A DNA stretch of 28,850 nt from Caulobacterales bacterium RIFOXYB1_FULL_67_16. GTDB taxonomy: Bacteria > Pseudomonadota > Alphaproteobacteria > Caulobacterales > Caulobacteraceae. Below, piece by piece: positions 15,657-23,704 of the stretch. Numbering within the stretch: the stretch's first letter is position 1; every line of letters starts with the position of its first letter. The notes beneath the pieces are model-generated. The model was not told the origin of the DNA, ran no database searches, and was given only the letters and a program-made list of their open reading frames with translations. The translations under genes were made by a program, and so were the position numbers. The DNA is taken from contig MGLN01000169.1 of assembly GCA_001796045.1 (NCBI GenBank), positions 1 to 28,850 on the forward strand, written 5' to 3'.

Positions 15657-15857
15657 TCAGGCGCGGGCGGGCGGCTTGGCGCGGCGGTCGCGACCCAGGA
15701 CGCCCTTGATCAGGCTGTAGGCCAGCCAGCCGACGGCGGCGAGGCCAATCAGCATGAAGAGGCCGGAAAGGAGGGCTGCGCCTGCGGCCATGAAAGCCAA
15801 GACAAAGGCCACGGCCGCACCCAGGGCGGCGACGATCTGGAGGGTTCGAAACTTCAT
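15657..15857 (-). CDS. Small two-helix membrane protein
   Basis: A 66-residue protein with a basic start (MKFR), two hydrophobic segments (about 6-25 and 30-50) and a basic Arg/Lys-rich C-terminus (GRDRRAKPPARA), which predicts a hairpin in the inner membrane with both ends in the cytoplasm. No family is recognised. It follows the GST gene on the same strand after 57 bases. The ATG has no clear SD and is enclosed by a 13-bp perfect inverted repeat, so its translation may be controlled by RNA structure. The consistent membrane-protein pattern supports it as real, but at this length I am not certain. Confidence 0.6.
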   Translation of the reverse strand: MKFRTLQIVAALGAAVAFVLAFMAAGAALLSGLFMLIGLAAVGWLAYSLIKGVLGRDRRAKPPARA

Positions 15858-15908
15858 GGGGATTAAACGCTTTGCGCCCCCAGGGGTTGCGTCGGGTTTC
15901 GAACCCTC
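15840..15908 (-). repeat. 13-bp perfect inverted repeat around a start codon
   Basis: GAGGGTTCGAAAC at 15840-15852 is the exact reverse complement of 15896-15908, with 43 bases between. Each arm contains the palindrome TTCGAA. In the minus-strand RNA the 5' arm lies just after the GST stop codon and the 3' arm covers codons 2 to 6 of the small membrane protein, so pairing would place the start codon at the base of a large loop. The loop holds a second short CCCC/GGGG stem. Confidence 0.7.
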
Positions 15909-15914
15909 GCCGCT

Positions 15915-16580
15915 TCAGGCGTAACTGTAGGCCCCGCCCCGTTCCAGGGCGCGGCGGTAGGCGGGACGCGCGTGGATCCGCTCCAAGAAGGCCTTCAGGC
16001 GCGGCTGGGTGTCGACGTCGAAGGCCCGGTCGGCGCCCGCCTCCACGGGGAAGCTCATCATGATGTCCGCCGCCGTGAACTGGTCCCCGGCGAACCATTC
16101 CGAACGGCCGAGCTCGGCCTCCCAGAAGCCGACATGGGCGCGAATCTGGGGATCGACGAAACTGGTCAGGGTCTTTTTCGAGATTCCTTTGACCACCGGC
16201 TTGACCAGGCCCGGCGCCCGCTCCGGCAGCATGGAGAAGACCAGTTTCAGCAGCAGGGGCGGCATGGCCGATCCCTCGGCGTAGTGGAGCCAATAGGTGA
16301 AGCGGCGGGCGTCCTCCGTTCCGGCCGGCGGGCGAAGCCGGCCCTGGCCGTAGGTCTCCAGCAGATATTCGACCACGGCGCCGGTTTCAGCCACCTTGAT
16401 CCCGCCGTCCTCGATCACCGGCGACTTGCCCAGGGGATGGATGGCCAGGAGGGCGGGGGGCGCCAGCCGGGTGGCCGGGTCGCGCTCGTACCGGACGACC
16501 TCATAGTCCAGGCCCAGCTCCTCGAGCAGCCAGAGGACGCGCTGGGAGCGGCTGTCGTTCAGGTGATGGACCTTGATCAT
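15915..16580 (-). CDS. Glutathione S-transferase family protein
   Basis: A 221-residue protein of the glutathione S-transferase family. The thioredoxin-like N-terminal domain has NDSRSQRVLWLLEELGLDYEVV (an S at the position often used to activate glutathione), the cis-proline stretch LGKSPVIEDG, and ETGAVVEYL (glutathione gamma-glutamyl binding). The all-helical C-terminal domain follows, with FTAADIMMSFPVEAG near the end (N-capping box). The substrate is unknown; such enzymes detoxify electrophiles or act in dehalogenation and peroxide reduction. The ATG has a GGAG ribosome site eight bases upstream. It is divergent from the symporter gene. Confidence 0.92.
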   Translation of the reverse strand: MIKVHHLNDSRSQRVLWLLEELGLDYEVVRYERDPATRLAPPALLAIHPLGKSPVIEDGGIKVAETGAVVEYLLETYGQGRLRPPAGTEDARRFTYWLHYAEGSAMPPLLLKLVFSMLPERAPGLVKPVVKGISKKTLTSFVDPQIRAHVGFWEAELGRSEWFAGDQFTAADIMMSFPVEAGADRAFDVDTQPRLKAFLERIHARPAYRRALERGGAYSYA

Positions 16581-16593
16581 GGGGCGACTCCGT

Positions 16594-16664
16594 TCGAGGG
16601 AGGGCGACTATTCCGCCCGGCCCCTGCGGAAGTCCACCCCCGTTGGGCCTCGGTCGAGGGAGGG
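16594..16664. repeat. Direct repeat in a divergent promoter region
   Basis: TCGAGGGAGGG occurs at 16594-16604 and again at 16654-16664, 60 bases apart start to start, with similar flanks (CG before, GA after). It lies between the divergent GST and symporter genes and may be a pair of regulator sites, but a chance repeat in G-rich DNA is possible. Confidence 0.35.
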
Positions 16665-16725
16665 TGAAGACCGGCAAGAGAAGGTTTCGCGCGCACGCTG
16701 ACAAAAGCGATGCTAGCGATGCCTT

Positions 16726-18021
16726 ATGAAAAGATCTCGCGTCGCCGCCTTCTTCACCTCCCTGAGCTTTTTCGTCATCGTCGCCCTGGTCGCCGGCGTC
16801 GTGGCGGGCGCCCTGGCCCAGGAGGCCGACACGCCCTGGCTGACCGGAGGGCTGAGCCTGGTGGAAAGCCTGGGCCAGGTCTGGCTGAACGCCCTCAGGA
16901 TGACCGTCATTCCCCTGGTCTTCAGCCTGCTGGTGACGGGCATCGTCTCCATCGCCGATGCGGCGGCGACGGGGCGGATCGCGGTGCGGTCGTTGACGGT
17001 GTTCGGCGTGTTGCTGGTCGGGGCGACCGTCTATGCGATCCTGGCGGGCCTGGGGCTGCTGGCGCTTTGGCCCATCGATCCTGAAGCTGGGCGGGCCCTG
17101 CTGGCCGGGGTTCCGGCGGATTCGCTGGCGACCGTGGGCGAGGCGGCGCGGACCGACGGGTTCAGGGCCTTTCTGGCCAGTCTGGCGCCGTCCAATCTGA
17201 TCAAGGCGGCGGCGGACGACGGCGTGCTGGCGGTCGTGGTCTTCGCCCTGGCCTTCGGTTTCGCCGCGACCCGGATCAAGGCCGAGCTGCGCCGGCCCCT
17301 GGCGGGCTTCTTCGAGGCGGTGGCCGAGACCCTGGTGGTGATCGTCCACTGGGTGCTGCTGGCCGCGCCCTTCGGGGTGTTCGCCCTGGCGCTGGGCGTG
17401 GGCTTGCGCGCCGGGCTCGGGGTGGCGGGCACCCTGGCCCATTATGTCGCCATCGTCTGCCTGAGCCAGATCGGCCTGATCCTGATCATCTATGTCGTGG
17501 CCGTGGTCTGGGGGCGGATCTCGCTTGGCCGGTTCGCGCGCGCGGTGGCGCCGGCCCAGGTGGTGGCGGTCTCGACCCAGTCGTCCCTGGCCAGCCTGCC
17601 GGTGATGATTGAGCGGGCGCGCGACTGGCTGGGCGTGCCCCAGACCTCGGCGGGCCTGGTCCTGCCGCTGGCGGTGGCGGTGTTCCGCATCACCAGCCCG
17701 GTCGCCAATCTGGCGGTCTGTCTGTACGTCGCCCAGCTGAACGGGGTGGAGCTGAGCCTGACCGCCCTGATCGCAGGCGGGTTGACGGCGATCGCCGTGT
17801 CCATCGCCTCGGTCGGTCTGCCGGGCCAGGTCAGCTTCTTCGCCAGCGTCGGCCCCATCTGCCTGGCTATGGGTCTGCCGCTGGGAGTTCTGCCCCTGTT
17901 GCTGGCGGTCGAGGTCATCCCCGACATCTTCCGCACCGTCGGCAATGTCACCGGCGACCTGGCGGCGACGCGGATCGTTCAGGGGCGGGACGGCGACGAA
18001 GAGGCCGAGGCCGCAGCCTAG
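16726..18021 (+). CDS. Dicarboxylate/amino acid:cation symporter family (SDF), divergent member
   Basis: A 431-residue inner-membrane transporter of the SDF (GltP/DctA) family, with about eight transmembrane helices and two re-entrant hairpins. Visible family features: LRMTVIPLVFSLLVTGI (58-74), NLIKAAADDGVLAVVVFALAFG (157-178), the first hairpin STQSSLASLP (283-292), the second hairpin VGLPGQVSFFASVG, and the helix-8 block PDIFRTVGNVTGD (399-411), which keeps the carboxylate-binding D400 and R403 and also N407 and D411. The normally invariant NMDGT of helix 7 is FRITS here (320-324), so sodium binding must differ. Substrate and coupling ion are therefore uncertain. No clear SD precedes the ATG. 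The stop lies 13 bases from that of the convergent gene. Confidence 0.85.
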   Translation: MKRSRVAAFFTSLSFFVIVALVAGVVAGALAQEADTPWLTGGLSLVESLGQVWLNALRMTVIPLVFSLLVTGIVSIADAAATGRIAVRSLTVFGVLLVGATVYAILAGLGLLALWPIDPEAGRALLAGVPADSLATVGEAARTDGFRAFLASLAPSNLIKAAADDGVLAVVVFALAFGFAATRIKAELRRPLAGFFEAVAETLVVIVHWVLLAAPFGVFALALGVGLRAGLGVAGTLAHYVAIVCLSQIGLILIIYVVAVVWGRISLGRFARAVAPAQVVAVSTQSSLASLPVMIERARDWLGVPQTSAGLVLPLAVAVFRITSPVANLAVCLYVAQLNGVELSLTALIAGGLTAIAVSIASVGLPGQVSFFASVGPICLAMGLPLGVLPLLLAVEVIPDIFRTVGNVTGDLAATRIVQGRDGDEEAEAAA

Positions 18022-18034
18022 CGGGTCCTGGGCG

Positions 18035-18574
18035 TCACAACCGGGGAATAAGGAACTGGTCCGCGGCCACGACGGCGGTGAGGGCGAGGGTGCAGACCAG
18101 ATAGGCCGCCAGATGGGTCTTCCAGCCGAGACGCAGGCGACGGGCGGCGATGACCGTCAAGACCATAAGCACGCCGACCATGGCCACAGGCAGGGTGTAG
18201 AGCCCCAGACCCAGATCCAGGCTTATCCGCGCCTCGTCGTTCGGACGCATCAGCCTGATCAAGCCGGCGGAGAACCGCATGAACAGGGCGAAGAACAGCA
18301 CGCCATAGGCGGCCAGGCTGTCGCGGGCCAGGACCAGGGCGAAGGCGATCAGACCGCCGGCCAGGGTGACCAGAGGTCCGGCCGCGGAGATCAGCAGCGC
18401 GTGCTCGCGCGAAACGGCGCCGACCGGGGCGCTGCTGTTCAGACTGACGGTCATCTCGTGCCCCAGGACCACACCGGTCAGCCAGTGCGCCCCTTCGTGC
18501 AGGACGAAGGTCGCCAGCGCGATCAGCGGTAAAATCAGATAGAAGCCGGGTCCCACTTTCCGCGGCTGAGCCAT
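18035..18574 (-). CDS. Small M50-like membrane protein with HExxH motif
   Basis: A 179-residue protein with four or five hydrophobic segments. The first carries LHEGAHW (H26, E27, H30), the zinc-binding motif of intramembrane metalloproteases, and the next opens with SAAGPLVTLAGG (63-74), like the AGP stretch of site-2 proteases. A candidate third ligand is D113 in RPNDEARIS, after the third segment. The protein is smaller than classical S2P enzymes and lacks PDZ or CBS domains. Whether it cuts a substrate or is only structurally related is open. An SD (GGGAGGGG) lies about eight bases before the ATG. It follows the glycosyltransferase gene after 72 bases on the same strand, at the end of the carB cluster. 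Confidence 0.75.
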   Translation of the reverse strand: MAQPRKVGPGFYLILPLIALATFVLHEGAHWLTGVVLGHEMTVSLNSSAPVGAVSREHALLISAAGPLVTLAGGLIAFALVLARDSLAAYGVLFFALFMRFSAGLIRLMRPNDEARISLDLGLGLYTLPVAMVGVLMVLTVIAARRLRLGWKTHLAAYLVCTLALTAVVAADQFLIPRL

Positions 18575-18646
18575 GGCGACGCCCCTCCCAGATATCGACA
18601 GGAGAGGGGATCATGGAGGCGGGAGACCGGTCCAGTTAAGCTTTGC

Positions 18647-19942
18647 TCATGATGGGGCGAGCAACCGGCTGATACTGTCCGCCGCCGCGACGGCGCCGTC
18701 CTGGATCTCCATTTTCGAGGCGACGGTCTCGGCGCAGATCGAGAAGCGAGGGTCTTTCAGGAGCGCGGCAAGGGCGACCGCCACCATATCCGACCTGTAC
18801 CGCCGTCTCGCCAGCGACCGACCGCAGCCCAGCCGAACCACGCGGGCGGCGTTGTCGTACTGGTCGCCGAGATGCGGCACGACCAGTTGCGGACGGCCGC
18901 TGCGCAAGGCTTGGTGGACAGTCCCGATCCCGCCCTGGTGCACGACGGCCGCCGCGCGGGGAAACAGCAGGGAGAAGGGGGCGTAGTCGGCGACGAGAAT
19001 GTTCGGATCGCCGGCGGCCAGGTCGCGGTCGCCGCCGGAGCCGACCAGCAACACGGCGCGGCGACCCAGCCGCCGGGCGGCCTTGAGGCTCTCGACATAG
19101 AAGTCGCCGGGGATGTTCACCGCCGCGCTGCCGAGGGTGAAGACCAAAGGCGCAGGCCCAGCCTGGAGGAAGGCCTCGAGTTCGGGAGCAAGAGCGGAAG
19201 GGCCGCCGGTCTCGCTGTCATAGGCGGCGTAGCCGATGACGTCAAAGTTGGGCGCGGCGTCGCCTTGGCGAGGGCTCAGCAGCGGCGAGTAGAGGCCCAG
19301 ATACAGGTCCGCCGAACGGCCGGCGTCGAAGATGATGTTGTCCCTCGTCGGCGGGAGATCCAGCGCCGCACGGACGGCGTTCATCGGTCGGGTCCAGCGG
19401 GCCGTGCTCATTCGTCCCAGCGCACGGGTCAGGTCGTTGAGCCAGAGTTGCGGCCCCCCGGTCGCCGGCTTCAGCCAGGGCGCGGCGGGGAGAAAAGGCG
19501 GGTCGTAACGCGAGAAGACCATGGTCGGTTGGAGCGACACCGCCACGTAGGGAATACGCCAGTGCTCGGCCGCAAACTGCGCCCCGATGGCTAGGGTGGA
19601 GCCGACGACGGCGGCGGCGCCTTCCGTGACAGCGATCAGCTGTCGGGCGGCCTCTTCTGCCCGGGGGAGCAGGATGTCGCCGAACAGGAAGCGATCAGAC
19701 CTTGCGATGGCGGCCGTGAGCGCCGCCAGGTCCATGCCGGTTTCACGCGTCAGGTCGGCGACGCTGGGGCCGACCTGATGAAAGGTCAGCCCCGCCGTCT
19801 CGATCTTGTCGCTATAGTCAACCGCCGTCGCGATCCCGACCTCATGACCTCGCGACTTGAGGGCGCGGCCCAGGGCGATGAAGGGGTGCAGGTCCCCCAG
19901 CGAACCGCCAGTCGCGAGAACGATGCGACCGGCGGCTTTCAT
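18647..19942 (-). CDS. UGT-like glycosyltransferase (family 1)
   Basis: A 431-residue GT-B glycosyltransferase of the type that moves sugars from nucleotide-sugars to lipids, sterols or macrolide-like acceptors. The N-terminal acceptor domain has ATGGSLGDLHPFIALGRALKSRGHEV (start of the first Rossmann fold). The C-terminal donor domain has VFTLGSAA (about 267-274) and the nucleotide-sugar signature HQGGIGTVHQALRSGRPQ (335-352) with DQYDNA (360-365). No membrane helix or signal peptide is seen. The ATG overlaps the carB stop as TGATG, so translation is probably coupled to carB; a GTG one codon earlier is possible. The acceptor is unknown. Confidence 0.88.
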   Translation of the reverse strand: MKAAGRIVLATGGSLGDLHPFIALGRALKSRGHEVGIATAVDYSDKIETAGLTFHQVGPSVADLTRETGMDLAALTAAIARSDRFLFGDILLPRAEEAARQLIAVTEGAAAVVGSTLAIGAQFAAEHWRIPYVAVSLQPTMVFSRYDPPFLPAAPWLKPATGGPQLWLNDLTRALGRMSTARWTRPMNAVRAALDLPPTRDNIIFDAGRSADLYLGLYSPLLSPRQGDAAPNFDVIGYAAYDSETGGPSALAPELEAFLQAGPAPLVFTLGSAAVNIPGDFYVESLKAARRLGRRAVLLVGSGGDRDLAAGDPNILVADYAPFSLLFPRAAAVVHQGGIGTVHQALRSGRPQLVVPHLGDQYDNAARVVRLGCGRSLARRRYRSDMVAVALAALLKDPRFSICAETVASKMEIQDGAVAAADSISRLLAPS

Positions 19943-22900
19943 CACGCGTATTCCTGGATCGCCTTTACATCCAGGTCGCCGGCCTTGATCGCGCCGATGG
20001 CCTGGGCCGCCGCCAGGGCGCCGGCGGTGGTGGTGTAGTAGGGGATCTTCATCATCAGGGCGGTGCGGCGCAGACTGAAGCTGTCCTGCAGCGACTGCTT
20101 GCCCGAGGTGGTGTTGAAGACCAGCTGGACCTCGCCGTTCTTCATGGCGTCGACGATGTGGGGACGGCCTTCCAGCACCTTCCTGACCAGGCCGACCTCA
20201 AGCCCCTGGGCGGCCAGATAGTCGCGGGTGCCGCTGGTGGCGATGATGGAGAAGCCCTGGGCCAGCAGGGTCTTTACCGCCTCGACGATGAAGGGCTTGT
20301 CGTCCTCCTTGACCGAGACGAAGGCGCAGCCGGAGGTCGGCAGATGGGTGCCGCCGCCGATCTGGGACTTGGCGAAGGCGCGGGCGAAGGCGGGGGCCAT
20401 GTCGGCCTCGCCCTCGCGCTTCCAGTCCAGGCCCATGACCTCGCCGGTCGAGCGCATTTCCGGGCCCAGGATGGTGTCCACCCCGGCGAAGCGGGCGAAG
20501 GGGAAGACGGCTTCCTTGACCGCGATATGGTCATAGGGGGCGTCGGTCAGGCCGAAGGAGGCCAGGGGCACGCCCGCCATGACCTTGGCGGCGATCGAGG
20601 CGATGGGCCGGCCGATGGTCTTGGCCACGAAGGGGGCCGTGCGGCTGGCGCGCGGATTGACCTCCAGCACGAAGATGCGCGGGTTATCGCCGTGCGGCTC
20701 CTCGATGGCGAACTGGACGTTCATCAGGCCGCGCACCTTCAGGGCCTTGGCCATTTCGGTGGTCTGGCGCTTCAGCTCTGCCACCGTCTCGGGACGCAGC
20801 GACCAGGGCGGCATGGAGCAGGCGCTGTCGCCCGAGTGGACGCCGGCTTCCTCGATATGCTCCAGCACCCCGGCGACGAAGACGGTCTCGTCGTCGCACA
20901 GGGCGTCCACGTCCACCTCGGTGGCGCGGTTCAGATAGTGGTCGATCAGGACGGGATCGTCGCCCGAGACCCGCATGGCCTCGTGAACGTAGCGGTCCAG
21001 CTGCTCGCGGTCGTGGACGATCATCATGCCCCGGCCGCCCAGGACGTAGGAGGGGCGCAGGACGACCGGATAGCCGACTTCCTCGGCCTTCTGCGCGGCC
21101 TCTTCGGCGCTGCGGGCCAGGGCGTTGGGGGGCTGACGCAGGCCGATGGCCTCCAGCATCTGCTGGAAGCGCTCACGGTCCTCGGCCAGGTCGATCGAGT
21201 CGACGCTGGTGCCCAGGACGGGGATATTGTCCTCCTGAAGCGCATGGGCCAGCTTCAGCGGGGTCTGGCCGCCGAACTGGACGACGACGCCGATCAGATC
21301 GCCCTTGGACCGTTCGACCTCGATCAGCTCCAGCACGTCCTCGGCCGTCAAGGGCTCGAAGTACAGGCGGTCGGAGGTGTCGTAGTCGGTCGAGACGGTC
21401 TCGGGGTTGCAGTTGACCATGATCGACTCGACGCCGATGTCGTCGAAGGCGAAGGCCGCGTGGCAGCAGCAGTAGTCGAACTCGATACCCTGGCCGATCC
21501 GGTTCGGGCCGCCGCCCAGGATGACGGCCTTCTTCTTGTCCGACGGTTCGGATTCGCACTCGGGAACCTGGCCCAGGGCGCCGGTCTCATAGGTCGAGTA
21601 CATATAGGCAGTGGCGCTGGCGAACTCGGCCGCGCAGGTGTCGATCCGCTTGAAGACGGGGCGGACGTTCAGGCCGCGACGGGCGACGCGGACCGATTTC
21701 TCGGTCTGGCCGGTCAGCTGGGCCAGACGGGCGTCGGAGAAGCCCTTGGCCTTCACGCGGCGGAACTCGGTCGGGTCGGTCGGCAGGCCCTTGATGCGGA
21801 GGTGGCCTTCCTCGCGCACGATGTCGGCGATCTGGCGCAGGAACCAGGGCTCGTAGGCGCAGGCGGCGTGGACCTCTTCCACCGTCAGGCCGTGGCGGAA
21901 GGCCTGGGCGATGACGCGGATCCGGTCGGGGGTGGGGACGCCCAGGGCGCGGACCACGGCGGCGCGGGCGGCGCCGGCGTCCTCGACATCGGCGACGCCT
22001 TCGATCTCGATCTCGTCGAAGCCGGACAGGCCGGTCTCAAGCCCGCGAAGGGCCTTCTGCATCGATTCCTGGAAGGTGCGGCCGATGGCCATGACCTCGC
22101 CGACCGACTTCATCGAGGTGCCCAGCAGCGGCTCCGAGCCGGGGTATTTTTCGAAGGCGAAGCGGGGGATCTTGGTGACCACATAGTCGATCGACGGCTC
22201 GAAGCTGGCCGGGGTGACCTGGGTGATGTCGTTCTGCAGTTCGTCCAGGGTGTAGCCGACCGCCAGACGCGCGGCGACCTTGGCGATGGGGAAGCCGGTC
22301 GCCTTGGACGCCAGGGCGGACGAGCGCGACACGCGCGGGTTCATTTCGATCACGACCATGCGGCCGTCCTTGGGGTTGATCGCCCATTGGACGTTCGAAC
22401 CGCCGGTCTCGACCCCGATCTCGCGCAGGACGTTGATCGAGCCGGTCCGCATCCGCTGATATTCCTTGTCGGTCAGCGTCAGGGCGGGGGCGACGGTGAT
22501 GGAGTCGCCGGTGTGGACCCCCATAGGATCGACGTTCTCGATGGAGCAGACGATGATGCAGTTGTCCGCCGTGTCGCGGACGACCTCCATCTCGTATTCC
22601 TTCCAGCCCAGCACCGATTCCTCGATCAGCACCTCGGTGGTCGGCGACAGGTCGAGGCCGCGCAGGACGATCTCCTCGAACTCCTCGCGGTTATAGGCGA
22701 TGCCGCCGCCGGTGCCGGCCAGGGTGAAGGACGGGCGGATGACGGCGGGCAGGCCGACGAACTCCAGGCCCTCCAGCGCTTCTTCCATCGAATGGGCGGC
22801 CTTGGAGCGGGGGCTCTCGAGGCCCAGCTTGTCCATGGCGTCGCGGAATTTCTGACGATCCTCGGCCTTGTCGATGACGTCGGCTTTCGCGCCGATCATC

Positions 22901-23241
22901 TCGACCCCGTACTTCTTCAGCGCGCCCGAGGCGTCCAGGGCCAGGGCGGTGTTCAGCGCGGTCTGGCCGCCCATGGTGGGCAGAAGGGCGTCGGGGCGTT
23001 CCTTGGCGATGATCTTCTCGACCATCTCGGGCGTGATGGGCTCGATATAGGTGGCGTCCGCCACCTCCGGGTCCGTCATGATGGTGGCTGGGTTGGAGTT
23101 GACCAGGATGACCCGGTAGCCCTCGGCCTTCAGCGCCTTGCACGCCTGGACGCCCGAATAGTCGAACTCGCACGCCTGGCCGATGACGATGGGGCCGGCG
23201 CCGATGATCAGGATCGACTGGATGTCTGTGCGTTTGGGCAT
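19942..23241 (-). CDS. carB: Carbamoyl-phosphate synthase large subunit
   Basis: CarB makes carbamoyl phosphate from bicarbonate, ammonia and two ATP, for pyrimidine and arginine synthesis; ammonia comes from CarA, which is not in this window. The 1099-residue protein has the full layout: first ATP-grasp half (opening LIIGAGPIVIGQACEFDYSG, with VIEMNPRVSRSSALASKATG at 297-316), an oligomerisation domain (about 405-555), the second half (GGGPNRIGQGIEFDY, 576-590), and a C-terminal MGS-like allosteric domain (about 965-1099, SIIATSGTRDYL...LVFNTTSGK). The ATG has a GAGG site about seven bases upstream. It follows the rraB-like gene by 21 bases and overlaps the glycosyltransferase gene. Confidence 0.98.
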   Translation of the reverse strand: MPKRTDIQSILIIGAGPIVIGQACEFDYSGVQACKALKAEGYRVILVNSNPATIMTDPEVADATYIEPITPEMVEKIIAKERPDALLPTMGGQTALNTALALDASGALKKYGVEMIGAKADVIDKAEDRQKFRDAMDKLGLESPRSKAAHSMEEALEGLEFVGLPAVIRPSFTLAGTGGGIAYNREEFEEIVLRGLDLSPTTEVLIEESVLGWKEYEMEVVRDTADNCIIVCSIENVDPMGVHTGDSITVAPALTLTDKEYQRMRTGSINVLREIGVETGGSNVQWAINPKDGRMVVIEMNPRVSRSSALASKATGFPIAKVAARLAVGYTLDELQNDITQVTPASFEPSIDYVVTKIPRFAFEKYPGSEPLLGTSMKSVGEVMAIGRTFQESMQKALRGLETGLSGFDEIEIEGVADVEDAGAARAAVVRALGVPTPDRIRVIAQAFRHGLTVEEVHAACAYEPWFLRQIADIVREEGHLRIKGLPTDPTEFRRVKAKGFSDARLAQLTGQTEKSVRVARRGLNVRPVFKRIDTCAAEFASATAYMYSTYETGALGQVPECESEPSDKKKAVILGGGPNRIGQGIEFDYCCCHAAFAFDDIGVESIMVNCNPETVSTDYDTSDRLYFEPLTAEDVLELIEVERSKGDLIGVVVQFGGQTPLKLAHALQEDNIPVLGTSVDSIDLAEDRERFQQMLEAIGLRQPPNALARSAEEAAQKAEEVGYPVVLRPSYVLGGRGMMIVHDREQLDRYVHEAMRVSGDDPVLIDHYLNRATEVDVDALCDDETVFVAGVLEHIEEAGVHSGDSACSMPPWSLRPETVAELKRQTTEMAKALKVRGLMNVQFAIEEPHGDNPRIFVLEVNPRASRTAPFVAKTIGRPIASIAAKVMAGVPLASFGLTDAPYDHIAVKEAVFPFARFAGVDTILGPEMRSTGEVMGLDWKREGEADMAPAFARAFAKSQIGGGTHLPTSGCAFVSVKEDDKPFIVEAVKTLLAQGFSIIATSGTRDYLAAQGLEVGLVRKVLEGRPHIVDAMKNGEVQLVFNTTSGKQSLQDSFSLRRTALMMKIPYYTTTAGALAAAQAIGAIKAGDLDVKAIQEYA

Positions 23242-23262
23242 GGGGGGCCTCTTCTTTTTGTT

Positions 23263-23637
23263 CTAGTGGGTCACGACCGCGCATTCCCAGCCGTCGTAAT
23301 CGAGCTGGAAGGCCGCGGCCCAGGTTTGCATCATGGCGGAGACGGGCGCGAAACTGGCCGCGTCGACCGCCATGGTGGTCTCGAGAATCGTCATGTCGCC
23401 CTCGCCGCGCGCGATGAAGCCGGCGCGCCGCGCCACCTCGCACAGATCGCCATGGGCGTCCTCGTCGCCGAGGAAGAAGAACAGCGTATGGCGCGGGGTC
23501 ACGCCGCTGTCGCCCTGCTCGGCCAGAGCCGCGCGCACCATGGCGTCGCGCTCGTCATGACTGATGTCCGGGTCTTGCACGGGGCGAAGGGGGCCTTTGG
23601 TTTTTGCGCGCGCATAGCCGCCGCAGGGCGTCGCCAT
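23263..23637 (-). CDS. Ribonuclease E inhibitor RraB family protein
   Basis: A 124-residue small acidic protein of the RraB type (PF06877). In E. coli RraB binds RNase E and lowers its activity. Supporting features are the opening helix DISHDERDAMVRAALAEQGDS, the strand HTLFFFLGDEDAHGDLCEVARRAGF, and the C-terminal AAFQLDYDGWEC, which matches the conserved YDGW end of the family. The first 20 residues or so are not family-like, so the true start may lie downstream of 23637. The gene ends 21 bases before carB and is probably in its operon. Inhibition of RNase E in this organism is an inference, as RNase E differs in Alphaproteobacteria. Confidence 0.75.
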   Translation of the reverse strand: MATPCGGYARAKTKGPLRPVQDPDISHDERDAMVRAALAEQGDSGVTPRHTLFFFLGDEDAHGDLCEVARRAGFIARGEGDMTILETTMAVDAASFAPVSAMMQTWAAAFQLDYDGWECAVVTH

Positions 23638-23704
23638 GCGGAGCTTGCGTCGGGTTGTCGGTTAAGCGGCCCGTTTAGAGAGGGAGGGGCGGGGGAGCAA
23701 GAGC

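Noticed and set aside
15840..15910. tRNA-like T-loop sequence GGGTTCGAAAC, possible tRNA fragment or attachment site
   Set aside because: Only three pairs of a T-stem can form, no acceptor, D or anticodon arms are present, and both copies are explained better as arms of the inverted repeat.
23655..23680. CtrA-like site (TTAA ... TTTA) upstream of the rraB-like gene
   Set aside because: The second half-site and spacing do not fit TTAA-N7-TTAA.
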